Shown: in pieces, positions 27,969-35,676 of the stretch
Layout of the letters: every line of letters starts with the position of its first letter
Position numbering within the stretch: the first letter of the stretch is position 1
The notes under the pieces: model-generated
The model's database searches: none
Seen by the model: only the letters and a program-made list of their open reading frames with translations
Told to the model about the DNA's origin: nothing
Assembly: GCF_000970285.1 (NCBI RefSeq)
Contig: NZ_CP009516.1
Coordinates: 4,939,036 to 5,003,035 of the forward strand
Direction: 5' to 3'
Length of the DNA: 64,000 bases
Source of the DNA: Methanosarcina horonobensis HB-1 = JCM 15518
Lineage (GTDB): Archaea > Halobacteriota > Methanosarcinia > Methanosarcinales > Methanosarcinaceae
Translations under genes and position numbers: made by a program

Positions 27969-28175
27969 TTACTCGACAACACTTGCAAATGCAAACTTAG
28001 GAAGAACCCTTTCGACCTTAATCTGAACTTCGTCGCCAACACTGGTGTTAGGGACAAAGACTACAAAACCCTCAATACGAGCAATGCCATCTCCCTGGCG
28101 AGCAATGTCCTGAATTGTAACATCGTAGACTTCACCCTCTTCGACAGGGACTGGGCGACTTTCTTCTCTGAACAT
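27969..28175 (-). CDS. TRAM-domain protein, copy 3
   Basis: 68 aa, MFREESRPVPVEEG.., with the PNTSVGDEVQI variant shared with copy 4. An extra T in the leader removes the upstream in-frame ATG found in copies 1 and 2, which fixes MFREE as the family start. AAAGGA lies upstream as in the others. Confidence 0.9.
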   Translation of the reverse strand: MFREESRPVPVEEGEVYDVTIQDIARQGDGIARIEGFVVFVPNTSVGDEVQIKVERVLPKFAFASVVE

Positions 28176-28237
28176 GAAAAACCATTCCTTTAATTAATTT
28201 AACAAAACTTGAAGTAATTAACTTTCTCAACCCAAAC

Positions 28238-28444
28238 TTACTCAACAACGCTTGCAAATGCAAATTTCGGAAGTACCCTTTCGACCTTAATCTGGACTTC
28301 GTCGCCTACACTGGTATTCGGGACAAAAACCACAAAGCCTTCGATACGGGCAATGCCGTCTCCCTGGCGAGCAATATCCTGAATAGTTACGTCGTAAGTT
28401 TCGCCCTCTTCAACGGGCACAGAAGTACGTTCATCTCTAAACAT
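28238..28444 (-). CDS. TRAM-domain protein, copy 4
   Basis: 68 aa, MFRDERTSVPVEEGETYDVT.., the most divergent N-terminus of the four but an identical C-terminal third to copy 3. AAAGGA lies 9 nt before the ATG at 28444. It is first in transcription order; the promoter should lie in the following spacer, which also holds a dead fifth copy. Confidence 0.9.
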   Translation of the reverse strand: MFRDERTSVPVEEGETYDVTIQDIARQGDGIARIEGFVVFVPNTSVGDEVQIKVERVLPKFAFASVVE

Positions 28445-28530
28445 TAGATTCATTCCTTTGACTTCTATTAATCAGCTTATGAAAGCTCCATCTATAGAAC
28501 AGAAAAGAGTAAAAACAGTACTTAAAGGCC

Positions 28531-28577
28531 AAACTTGAAAAACCAAATTTAGGAAGTACACATTCTACTTAATCTAT
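28531..28577 (-). pseudogene. 3' stump of a fifth TRAM gene
   Basis: Reading the minus strand gives VECVLPKFGFSSL, matching VERVLPKFAFASVV of the intact copies. The DNA agentattaag / gtacttcc / aaattt blocks align with copy 4 with one deleted base (agattaag-tagaatg against agattaaggtcgaaagg), which destroys the frame. No upstream part of the gene is recognisable. About 45 bp remain. Confidence 0.7.
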
Positions 28578-28997
28578 TACGGTGAACTAATCCCCAATAG
28601 AGCTTCGGATAAGTCAATTAATTGGTCATACTCATATCCGCTTGTATATAACGTTTTGCTTTAATTCATTTTAAAAAAAGAAAAATAAAGAAGTTAGGAA
28701 ACTACCTGAAATCTGATTTCCGGAGTTCAGGGATCTTACTTCAAAAACAGGATAAGTAATGATAGATTATTAATAATTAATATACAAAATAAAATTATCC
28801 ATAATAAAACTATGGCTTACAATAAAAAGAAGTTCCTTAACATAAAATTAAAGTTATCCCGAAGATTTAGATGAATATAGAAAAAAATCCAGCATTCATG
28901 TTCTGAAGAACTATGAGGAGTACCCCCATGGGCGTAATCTATAAATATTTGAACATACATTCTGAGAGTCGCTCATTAAATAAGAACAACAATGCGT
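28578..28997. other. Spacer upstream of tRNA-Lys
   Basis: AT-rich, no gene seen. It should hold the promoter for the TRAM array on the minus strand and that of the tRNA on the plus strand. Confidence 0.4.
28939..28947 (+). promoter_or_regulatory. Box A of tRNA-Lys
   Basis: ctataaata, about 50-59 bp before the mature 5' end, predicting a transcription start near 28970 and a leader of about 28 nt. Confidence 0.55.
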
Positions 28998-29071
28998 GGG
29001 CCCGTAGCTTAGTCAGGCAGAGCGATGGACTCTTAATCCATAGGCCGGGGGTTCAAATCCCTTCGGGCCCG
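28998..29071 (+). tRNA. tRNA-Lys (anticodon CUU)
   Basis: A 74-nt cloverleaf. The acceptor stem gggcccg pairs with cgggccc; the D arm contains tagcttagtcaggcagagc; the anticodon stem atgga/tccat encloses ctcttaa, giving CUU at positions 34-36; the T arm has ggttcaaatcc. The discriminator base is G and CCA is not encoded. No intron. Confidence 0.97.
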
Positions 29072-29506
29072 CTATATCATATTTTTTTAGCAATTTTCAT
29101 AAATCTCTTTTTCATCGTTCTTTTTGGAAGTTATCTCGACACTTTTATCCAAATCCTTTCTGGCTTTTCTATTCAGTCTAAATGAATTGAATAACCTGAC
29201 TAAAGAGTGTTTTGAAATCTTAAGAAGTACATGAGACTGGAAACCTATGATTTATGATTCGATGTATGATATCCTGAGCATTGTGTTTCCCTGCAAATTG
29301 TACCTTTCTAAGAGATCTCTGAAACTTCAGCTACTAAAGAGAAGCTGTCCAAGAACCTCTATCATGTAAAGAGACCAAAAAGTTCGCTAAAAAGCTGATC
29401 AATCTAAGAGATAAACAAGAGATAAACTTAAGCTGAAGGAAGAAGTTATCAATCAGGAAAGACAAAAATAAAAATAAAAAGAAGAAAAAAATGGAGTGCA
29501 GCCCTG
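29072..29506. other. Spacer after tRNA-Lys
   Basis: AT-rich sequence without a recognisable gene or structure; ttttttagcaatttt just after the tRNA may end its transcript. Confidence 0.4.
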
Positions 29507-29677
29507 ATGCCAAAAGTAAGTGTTGAAATCCCTCAGGAACTCCTGGATGACCTCAATAAACATGTGGGAGATAATAAAAAGTTCGTCAGCCAGTCAGATG
29601 CCATCCGAACTTCTATTCGTAAAATGCTGGATATGATGGACGAAATAGATAGAAGACACGGAAGACTTAATGAGTAA
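29507..29677 (+). CDS. Ribbon-helix-helix DNA-binding protein
   Basis: A 56-aa protein, MPKVSVEIPQELLDDLNKHV.., ending GRLNE. The N-terminal strand KVSVEIP and the two helices (QELLDDLNKHV and SQSDAIRTSIRKMLDMM) match the CopG/Arc/MetJ fold, which dimerises and inserts the strand in the DNA major groove. A ribosome site GGAG precedes the ATG by 10 nt. No toxin or partner gene is adjacent, so a free-standing regulator is more likely than an antitoxin. Targets are unknown. Confidence 0.8.
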   Translation: MPKVSVEIPQELLDDLNKHVGDNKKFVSQSDAIRTSIRKMLDMMDEIDRRHGRLNE

Positions 29678-30057
29678 ACTACTGATGCGCTCATGAACAA
29701 ATTTCATAAACTTACAGCAAAAAATTGTAAAAACATGAATAGAATAAGAAAAACATGAATAGAATAAGAACTTGACCAGAAGCCTTATTCAGCTAAATAT
29801 CTTATTCAGCCAGAACATTTTATTCGACCGGAAAATTGCTGGAAAAGACCACCCCTTTATTTCTACTGTGTATTGAGCATCAGTAGGCTAATTTTAGCAG
29901 ATTTTCAAAGTCAAGCAGAGTTTCTACTGGAAAAGAAAGTGAGAGCTGACCTGACTGGGAGATTCAGAAGACAAATGAACATGATTAGATAATTTTCCGA
30001 TATTCCTTAATCTTCTGGCATTTCTGGCTGAATTGTCAAAAAGAGAGGTTTTCAGGA
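29678..30057. other. Convergent spacer before the MetE-like pair
   Basis: No gene seen. It contains direct repeats (aaaaacatgaatagaataagaa at 29730-29772, twice; ttattcagc/ttattcgac words near 29785-29825). Confidence 0.4.
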
Positions 30058-31092
30058 TTAGAGATTTTCCCTGAAATTCCTGATACCCTGCGCAACATTT
30101 GAAAGCAGGATAAAAGCTATCCTCTGGTTAGGCCAGGAGCCCAGACCGCAATCAGGACCCACGTATTTTACCAGGCTGCCAAAACGTCTGTAAGCCAGTT
30201 TCAACCTTTTTGTAATCACATCAGGGGTTTCCAGCTGCGAAACGATTTCAGGAAGATACTGCTGGTCTTTCCAGATATTGGTACAGTATCTCTCATTAAG
30301 AATTCCTGCCAGGGAATAGATATCCGTTCTTGCAATTCCCAGCCTCAGGAATGAATCAGTGTCTTCGAGTACTTTTTTGTCGATGAGCTCCAGATAGGAA
30401 GGAGTACCCGCAGATTCCATACCTATCACATTGATTGTGGGGGTCTCGCAGGCAAGATTATAATAGAGAGCGGAATGAAGATGTATCTCCACATCAGCTC
30501 CCCACTTGCTAGCTGATCTGGAGGCCTCTGTAAGGGCAGAGATTATGTCGTTCTCGTCAAATGCAAGTTCAGGGTTCAACCCTATGCTTGGCTCGTCAAT
30601 TGAAACCGTTGCTATCTTAAAATGTTTTGCAGATCTCATCGAGTTCCTGACGAACTTGTTTATGCTTTTTGCAAAAAGAGAATATATGTCCGTATATCGC
30701 GTGCCTCCGAACTCTTTAAGGTAAAGTTCGGTTGGACCGGTTACGCAGATCCGGACTTTCAAAGTTTCCCCGAATTTCTCTTTATAGGCTTTAGCAACCG
30801 TTTCTATAGCCTCAAGCTCTTCAATCCTTGCGCACTCCAGTTTTACATCGAAGGGACCGTCTGTGCAGTTAGAATCCCGGATAACCTTCAGGAACTGTTC
30901 GTTCATGTCCTGATACTGAGGATAAGTAGGGACTTCTACACCTGCATCGATTTTCTGCTGAAAGGCATCATTGATAACAGTAAAGAGTTTCTCATCTTCT
31001 GCTCTCGTTTTAAAGGCATTCTGGACCCATTCCCTGCTAACTCCCTCAGGGAGAGGATAGCTTCCTATATCGTCAAAGATGATTTCTTGCAT
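30058..31092 (-). CDS. MetE-like methyltransferase, paralogue 1
   Basis: Cobalamin-independent methionine synthase C-terminal domain family, 344 aa, one TIM barrel without the N-terminal MetE half. Archaeal stand-alone enzymes of this type move methyl groups from corrinoid proteins to homocysteine. Aligning by eye to the zinc site of MetE (H641, C643, E665, C726 in E. coli): His in EIHLHSALYY, Glu in GMESAGTPS and Cys in GPDCGLGSW are present, but the residue matching C643 is Ala. A Cys eight residues later (LACETP) is shared with the neighbour paralogue and could substitute. VSIDEPSIG is the usual DEP motif. Substrate uncertain. Confidence 0.75.
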   Translation of the reverse strand: MQEIIFDDIGSYPLPEGVSREWVQNAFKTRAEDEKLFTVINDAFQQKIDAGVEVPTYPQYQDMNEQFLKVIRDSNCTDGPFDVKLECARIEELEAIETVAKAYKEKFGETLKVRICVTGPTELYLKEFGGTRYTDIYSLFAKSINKFVRNSMRSAKHFKIATVSIDEPSIGLNPELAFDENDIISALTEASRSASKWGADVEIHLHSALYYNLACETPTINVIGMESAGTPSYLELIDKKVLEDTDSFLRLGIARTDIYSLAGILNERYCTNIWKDQQYLPEIVSQLETPDVITKRLKLAYRRFGSLVKYVGPDCGLGSWPNQRIAFILLSNVAQGIRNFRENL

Positions 31093-31212
31093 GCTCTCTA
31101 GTAGACCTGTAAGAATTTATCATTATTGGAAAGACAGTAAAATTATAAAATAGCAGATGAAAATGCCAGAGAGCATTTTCTCAAAGAGAAACAATCTATC
31201 TTTTTTCTTGAG

Positions 31213-32256
31213 TTACTCCCGGTTTTTCATCTCTGCATTAAACGCGTTGATTCCTTTTGCCGTATTTTCAAGCAGCTTGAAAGCAAGTTCCTGGTCAGGC
31301 CAGAATGCCAGCCCGCAGTCCGGACTTGCATATTTTATACGGTCCCCTAGAATGGAATAAGCTTTTTCAAGCCTTTTTTGTATGAGATCAGGGGTTTCCA
31401 TTTCAGTGACGATCTTTTGCATGTATTCTTTTTCTTTCCAGGCATTGACTCCATAGGTTTCGTTAACCATGCCTATGAGGCTGGAAATATCAGTCCGAGA
31501 GACCCCAAGCCTTATGTAAGTGTTCGAGTCCTCCAGGATTTTTTTATCCATTAGATCTATGTATGAGGGAGTTGCAGCGTACTCAAACCCGATAACATTA
31601 ATCGGGGTTTCACAAACAAGTTTATATTTTAATGGTGAGTGAAGATGAATCTCCACATCCACTCCCTGTTTTCGAGCGTGTGTAGAAGCCAGAGTAAGGG
31701 CAGAGATAATGTCGGAGTCAGAGAACTGAATTCTATCGTTCATCCCGAGGCTTGGTTCATCCAGAGCTATAACCCTGATTTTAAAGTTTTTCGCAGCTTT
31801 AAACGCCTGTTTTATGAAATTCTCGATATCAAGAGCCATGATGTGATATGCATCAGCAAAAGCAGTTGTCCCGAAAGCCTGAAGATATAGATCCGTAGGA
31901 CCGGCAACACAAACTCTTACCTCCAGAGTTTCTCCTGTCTTTTCTCTATAGTGTTTTGCAACCTCATCAATTATCTCCAGTTCAAGTATTTTTGCGTTCT
32001 CTTCTTTTACCACATAAGGCTCATAGCAGTTCTTTTCATCCCTGATAATGTCCAGAAACTGCCCGATCATATCCCGAAACTGAGGATAAGTTGGAACATC
32101 TACTCCAACATCAATTTTTCTCTGAAAAGCCTTCCTTACCATGGAAAAGAGTTTTTCGTCTTCTGCCCGGCTTTCAGCTGCAGCTTTAACCCATTCCCTT
32201 GTGAGACCTTCAGGAGTGGGAAGGCTGCCTCCATCAATAAAAGTGATCTCCTGCAT
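31213..32256 (-). CDS. MetE-like methyltransferase, paralogue 2
   Basis: A 347-aa protein similar to its downstream neighbour along the whole length, so the two arose by tandem duplication (120-bp gap). It has the same barrel and motifs: ALDEPSLGMN, EIHLHSPLKY, GFEYAATPSYID, SPDCGLAFWPDQ. The HxC zinc-ligand pair reads H-S-P; the shared LVCETP cysteine is again present. It is probably a methyl-corrinoid or methyl-thiol:thiol methyltransferase; methionine synthesis is plausible but not shown by the sequence. Confidence 0.75.
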   Translation of the reverse strand: MQEITFIDGGSLPTPEGLTREWVKAAAESRAEDEKLFSMVRKAFQRKIDVGVDVPTYPQFRDMIGQFLDIIRDEKNCYEPYVVKEENAKILELEIIDEVAKHYREKTGETLEVRVCVAGPTDLYLQAFGTTAFADAYHIMALDIENFIKQAFKAAKNFKIRVIALDEPSLGMNDRIQFSDSDIISALTLASTHARKQGVDVEIHLHSPLKYKLVCETPINVIGFEYAATPSYIDLMDKKILEDSNTYIRLGVSRTDISSLIGMVNETYGVNAWKEKEYMQKIVTEMETPDLIQKRLEKAYSILGDRIKYASPDCGLAFWPDQELAFKLLENTAKGINAFNAEMKNRE

Positions 32257-32872
32257 ATCTGGTATGTAAGACTGATCGAGTATTATAAGTATTTGAATTG
32301 CTCCGGATAATAAATTAAAAAGAAAAGGTTATAAAAATTTTCAATATGAATATAAATTATTAACTCAGAAAGTACAGAAAAAAATTTAAGGTATTAAATA
32401 TCTTATAATGAATAGTATAGTACAAAAAAGTTTTGGGAGCTTACATCCTGAAACGTTTTTCGTGGTAGAAAGAGGCAGCAATTAAAGGGGATTTAACCAA
32501 GGCTTGATTGGGGGTAAATAGCCAAACAGGATCCGAACTGGTTTAAAATAGAGCATTTGCTGTTTCCTCAAAGACAGGTAATCTCATAGGAAAAAATACA
32601 AGTGACTCTGAGATCGATTCTGAAAAATAGACTAAAGAAAAAAATCTTCCAGAAAATGAGTTTTTCCTGAAGTTAGATTTTCCAGAGATTGAAACCATAG
32701 ATGAGGTCCAGAATAGGTCTGAAAACAAAGTCCAGATCCGTATCTAATCCAGAACTAAGAATAGACCAGATCAGGATTTCACACTTTCAGTCCTTCCCTG
32801 ATGTTGTTGAAATAATCCTCAAAATTCAACCAGAATTATGTCTTCAACCAGAAATTTTGGGGGGCAGGAATT
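32257..32872. other. Divergent spacer, MetE-like pair and AsnB-like gene
   Basis: No convincing gene. Short frames (61 codons minus, 60 codons plus near 32543-32883) are low-complexity. Words such as ccagaa and tccagat recur irregularly. Promoters of both flanking units must be here. Confidence 0.4.
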
Positions 32873-34636
32873 ATGAGAAGTGAAATAAGGCTGCTTAATG
32901 AGTATTATCCCTGGAAGGAAATAAAACTCAAGGGAGCCAGATGTTATCTAAAAGGAAATGTGTTTTTCGAGAACAAACATCTGAATTCGGAAAAGTTTGC
33001 TGAGTTGATATTCCCATTAATTTGTAAAGAAGGGCAGGGTAAAGAAAAAGAAACCGGAGACTTTCTTGAGAAACTAAACGGGGAGTTTGCATTTGTTGCC
33101 GAGACTAAAAACATTATACTTTGTGCTGTTGATAAAACAAGAAGCATTCCTTTGTTTTACATAAAAACAAAAAACAGCATTACTATATCAGACAGTGCCT
33201 ACTATTTAAAAGATAAAATTAATCAGCATCTGAATGAGGAAAATGCAGCAGAGTTCATGGTTGCAGGTTACGTAACAGGTAACGAGACCCTTTTTGACAA
33301 CATAAAGCAGGTAAGAAACGGGGAATTTTTAATTTATCAAAAAAATGAAAAACGTCTAAAGTCCTGTTTCTATTTTAAATTTTTACATAGAAATAATTAC
33401 GAACTGCCTGAAATCAGATTAATTGAAATGCTTGATCAAACTTTTGTAAACACCTTCTCAAGGCTCATAAAAAGCACCAGCAAGCAGGGAAAGAAGCTTG
33501 TTGTTCCTCTAAGCGGCGGGCTTGATTCGCGCATCATTGTTGCAATGCTGAAGAGACTTGGAGTCAATGATGTTATATGTATGAGTTACGGAAGAAAAGG
33601 CAGCCGGGAGTCAGAGATAAGCAAAAATGTGGCAGAAGCTCTCGGATATGAGTGGATTTTCGTAGAATCCACAGCGAAAAAATGGCGCGAATATTATAAT
33701 TCAAAAGAAGCTGACTTGTTCAGGATATGGGCTGGAAACCTATCGTCTCTCCCGCACATGCAGGACTTTCCGGCTGTAAAAGAGCTAAAGATCCAGGGGA
33801 AGATTCCGGAAAACTCAGTATTCGTCCCAGGGCACACAGGATATGGCTGCGATATACCCGAATACTGCCTCGACAATTCAACGAATTTCGATTCAGAAGC
33901 CTATCTGGCAGCCTGTCTGAAAAAACATTATAACCTATGGGGATGGCCTTATGGGCAGGAGCTCGAAAAGATCTTCAAGCAGAGGATAAGCAAATCAACA
34001 TCAGGACTTGAAATTAAAGACAATGAAACACTTGCAAGTGCACTGGAATATTTTGATTCTAATGAAAGGCAGGCAAAATTTATTATCAATTCGGTCAGAG
34101 TCTATGAGTTTTTTGGATACGAATGGAGAATCCCGTTATGGGACGCTGAATTGATGGAGTTCTTTTTAAGAGTCCCAATAGAACACAGGATAAACCGGAA
34201 CCTTTACAAAAAATACGCCAGAGACTGCCTGTTTTCAGGAGAGCTGGAGATACTTAAAAGAATTGATTGCACTACCGATTTCCTGAACCTCAAGACTCTT
34301 GAAAAGCGCTCAAGATATGAAAAGCTTCTTTATTACAGGACATTCTCTCACAGCTACTATGATGAAAAAGTGAATAACCCTGTGTGGGGAAGGTACTTTG
34401 AAAACCCTCTTATCTCAAGACTTCTAATCAAAGTTTCCAGATATGACAACGAAAACATTGAGGAATATCCGTTATTAAAAACTATTCTTGAGTACAGAAA
34501 CAAAGAGAAATACCCTCTGACATTGAACGGAGTAAGTTCTCTGGAATATCTGGCAGGCATCAAGGGAGAAACTTATTCATCCAGAAGCAAGACGGTTCTT
34601 AAGCCTGCTGTTTCTCCGGCAAAAAGACCTCTTTAA
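32873..34636 (+). CDS. Asparagine-synthase-like amidotransferase
   Basis: A 587-aa protein with an N-terminal Ntn-like domain (about 1-180) and an adenylating synthetase domain with the PP-loop SGGLDSR (about 215-221) and YGRKGSRESEI. The Ntn domain keeps LNGEFAFVAET and DKTRSIPLFY but begins MRSEIR, so the Cys that must follow Met in glutamine-using AsnB is absent. Glutaminase activity is therefore unlikely; ammonia or another amine may be used, or the substrate may not be aspartate. Related proteins occur in cell-surface and secondary metabolite loci. It stands alone here. Confidence 0.75.
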   Translation: MRSEIRLLNEYYPWKEIKLKGARCYLKGNVFFENKHLNSEKFAELIFPLICKEGQGKEKETGDFLEKLNGEFAFVAETKNIILCAVDKTRSIPLFYIKTKNSITISDSAYYLKDKINQHLNEENAAEFMVAGYVTGNETLFDNIKQVRNGEFLIYQKNEKRLKSCFYFKFLHRNNYELPEIRLIEMLDQTFVNTFSRLIKSTSKQGKKLVVPLSGGLDSRIIVAMLKRLGVNDVICMSYGRKGSRESEISKNVAEALGYEWIFVESTAKKWREYYNSKEADLFRIWAGNLSSLPHMQDFPAVKELKIQGKIPENSVFVPGHTGYGCDIPEYCLDNSTNFDSEAYLAACLKKHYNLWGWPYGQELEKIFKQRISKSTSGLEIKDNETLASALEYFDSNERQAKFIINSVRVYEFFGYEWRIPLWDAELMEFFLRVPIEHRINRNLYKKYARDCLFSGELEILKRIDCTTDFLNLKTLEKRSRYEKLLYYRTFSHSYYDEKVNNPVWGRYFENPLISRLLIKVSRYDNENIEEYPLLKTILEYRNKEKYPLTLNGVSSLEYLAGIKGETYSSRSKTVLKPAVSPAKRPL

Positions 34637-34680
34637 TTGGTTAATTGGTTGATATAGGGTCATGTAATATTTTCAAGAAA

Positions 34681-34743
34681 GCCCCCTCTAATAAAATATA
34701 AGCCCCCTCTAATAAAATATAAGCCCCCTCTAATAAAATATTA
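34681..34743. repeat. Three tandem 21-bp repeats
   Basis: The unit gccccctctaataaaatata plus one a occurs at 34681, 34702 and 34723, the last with one change, 45 bp after the AsnB-like stop. The ccccct and T-poor context does not look like a terminator. Confidence 0.9.
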
Positions 34744-34922
34744 CAGGTATTCAGTCAGTGTAAGAAGTGGAAGCAAAAGTTTAAAGCAAACACTAACCGT
34801 TGAGGAAGATATTAGATGTAATAAAGTGTTAGAGTATAGGAAAAGGAAAATAGAGAAAAGAAAGTAGAGAAAGGAAAGCGGTAGAGCGCAAATTAAACAA
34901 AGATTTCCCCATTCTTGGAAAC

Positions 34923-35333
34923 TTAATATCTTTTCTTATACTTCGCAAGCACTTCTTTATTTGCCTCAAAAGCCTTCTCTTCAATGTAACCCTTTTCCAG
35001 TGTCCACTCAAAAAAGGAGTCCAGAACCTTTGCAGCTGTCCCGATAAATTTTTTACCTCCTCCTACCTCAACCACATAGTCATCAAGGAAATCCTTGACT
35101 CCTGCAGGGCTAAGTTGGTCGGGATTACAAACATCAAAGTAGTTCTTGTTTTCACGTTCGGGACGGGTGGAACAAAGAGCCCTATCTTCTTCTGACAGGT
35201 AGTCCTCAGCATTGAGTTCAAGGAATTCTTCGTAAAGAAGAATCACATCTTCACAGTCCAGGAAGGCATCGGGTTTTAAAGAGGCTTCCTGTTCACTTAA
35301 GAATGTCCGGAAAGCTTCGTTTATCGTGATCAT
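34923..35333 (-). CDS. Hypothetical protein, 136 aa
   Basis: I do not recognise the family. The protein is acidic and helical (MITINEAFRTFLSEQEASLK to NKEVLAKYKKRY) with four cysteine-poor helices; the patterns FRTFLSEQEAS.., DFLDDYVVEVGG and VLDSFFEWTLEKGYIEEKAFE recall the helical core-binding domain of tyrosine recombinases, but no catalytic domain is present. Codon use is like that of neighbours. It is convergent with the AsnB-like gene and lies downstream of argS on the same strand. Confidence 0.6.
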   Translation of the reverse strand: MITINEAFRTFLSEQEASLKPDAFLDCEDVILLYEEFLELNAEDYLSEEDRALCSTRPERENKNYFDVCNPDQLSPAGVKDFLDDYVVEVGGGKKFIGTAAKVLDSFFEWTLEKGYIEEKAFEANKEVLAKYKKRY

Positions 35334-35676
35334 ACTTATCTCTGCAATGATGATTTGTAGAGTAATATCAGTTTGCTATGAAAGATTTTTATATTTTTCT
35401 AGAAGGCCTTATATACAAAATTTTGCTACTGCCAGTATATATTAGTTTTCTAAAGGGAAATCAAAATAGCAAATCAAGGTATGGATTAAGATAATAAATC
35501 AAGATAATAAATCAAGATAATAAATCAAGATAATGAGTTAAAAATAAGAAATTAAAAGAAAGAAAAGAAAGGAAAAAAGAGTGTATCTGTTTTTTTCTCT
35601 TTATTTCTTATCTGTTTTTTTCTCTTTATTTCTTATTCCTGTCCTCTCTCAATTACTTTCGTTTCCCGCATTCTTT
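35334..35676. other. Repeat-rich spacer below argS
   Basis: No gene seen. Three perfect tandem 13-bp units aagataataaatc stand at 35488, 35501 and 35514, and a 25-bp T-rich unit (tatctgtttttttctctttatttct) is duplicated head to tail at 35584 and 35609. Confidence 0.7.

Noticed and set aside
27429-28444. Four roughly 270-bp DNA repeats as a mobile or integron-like cassette array
   Set aside because: Each unit is a complete TRAM gene with its leader; no recombination site or integrase is present.
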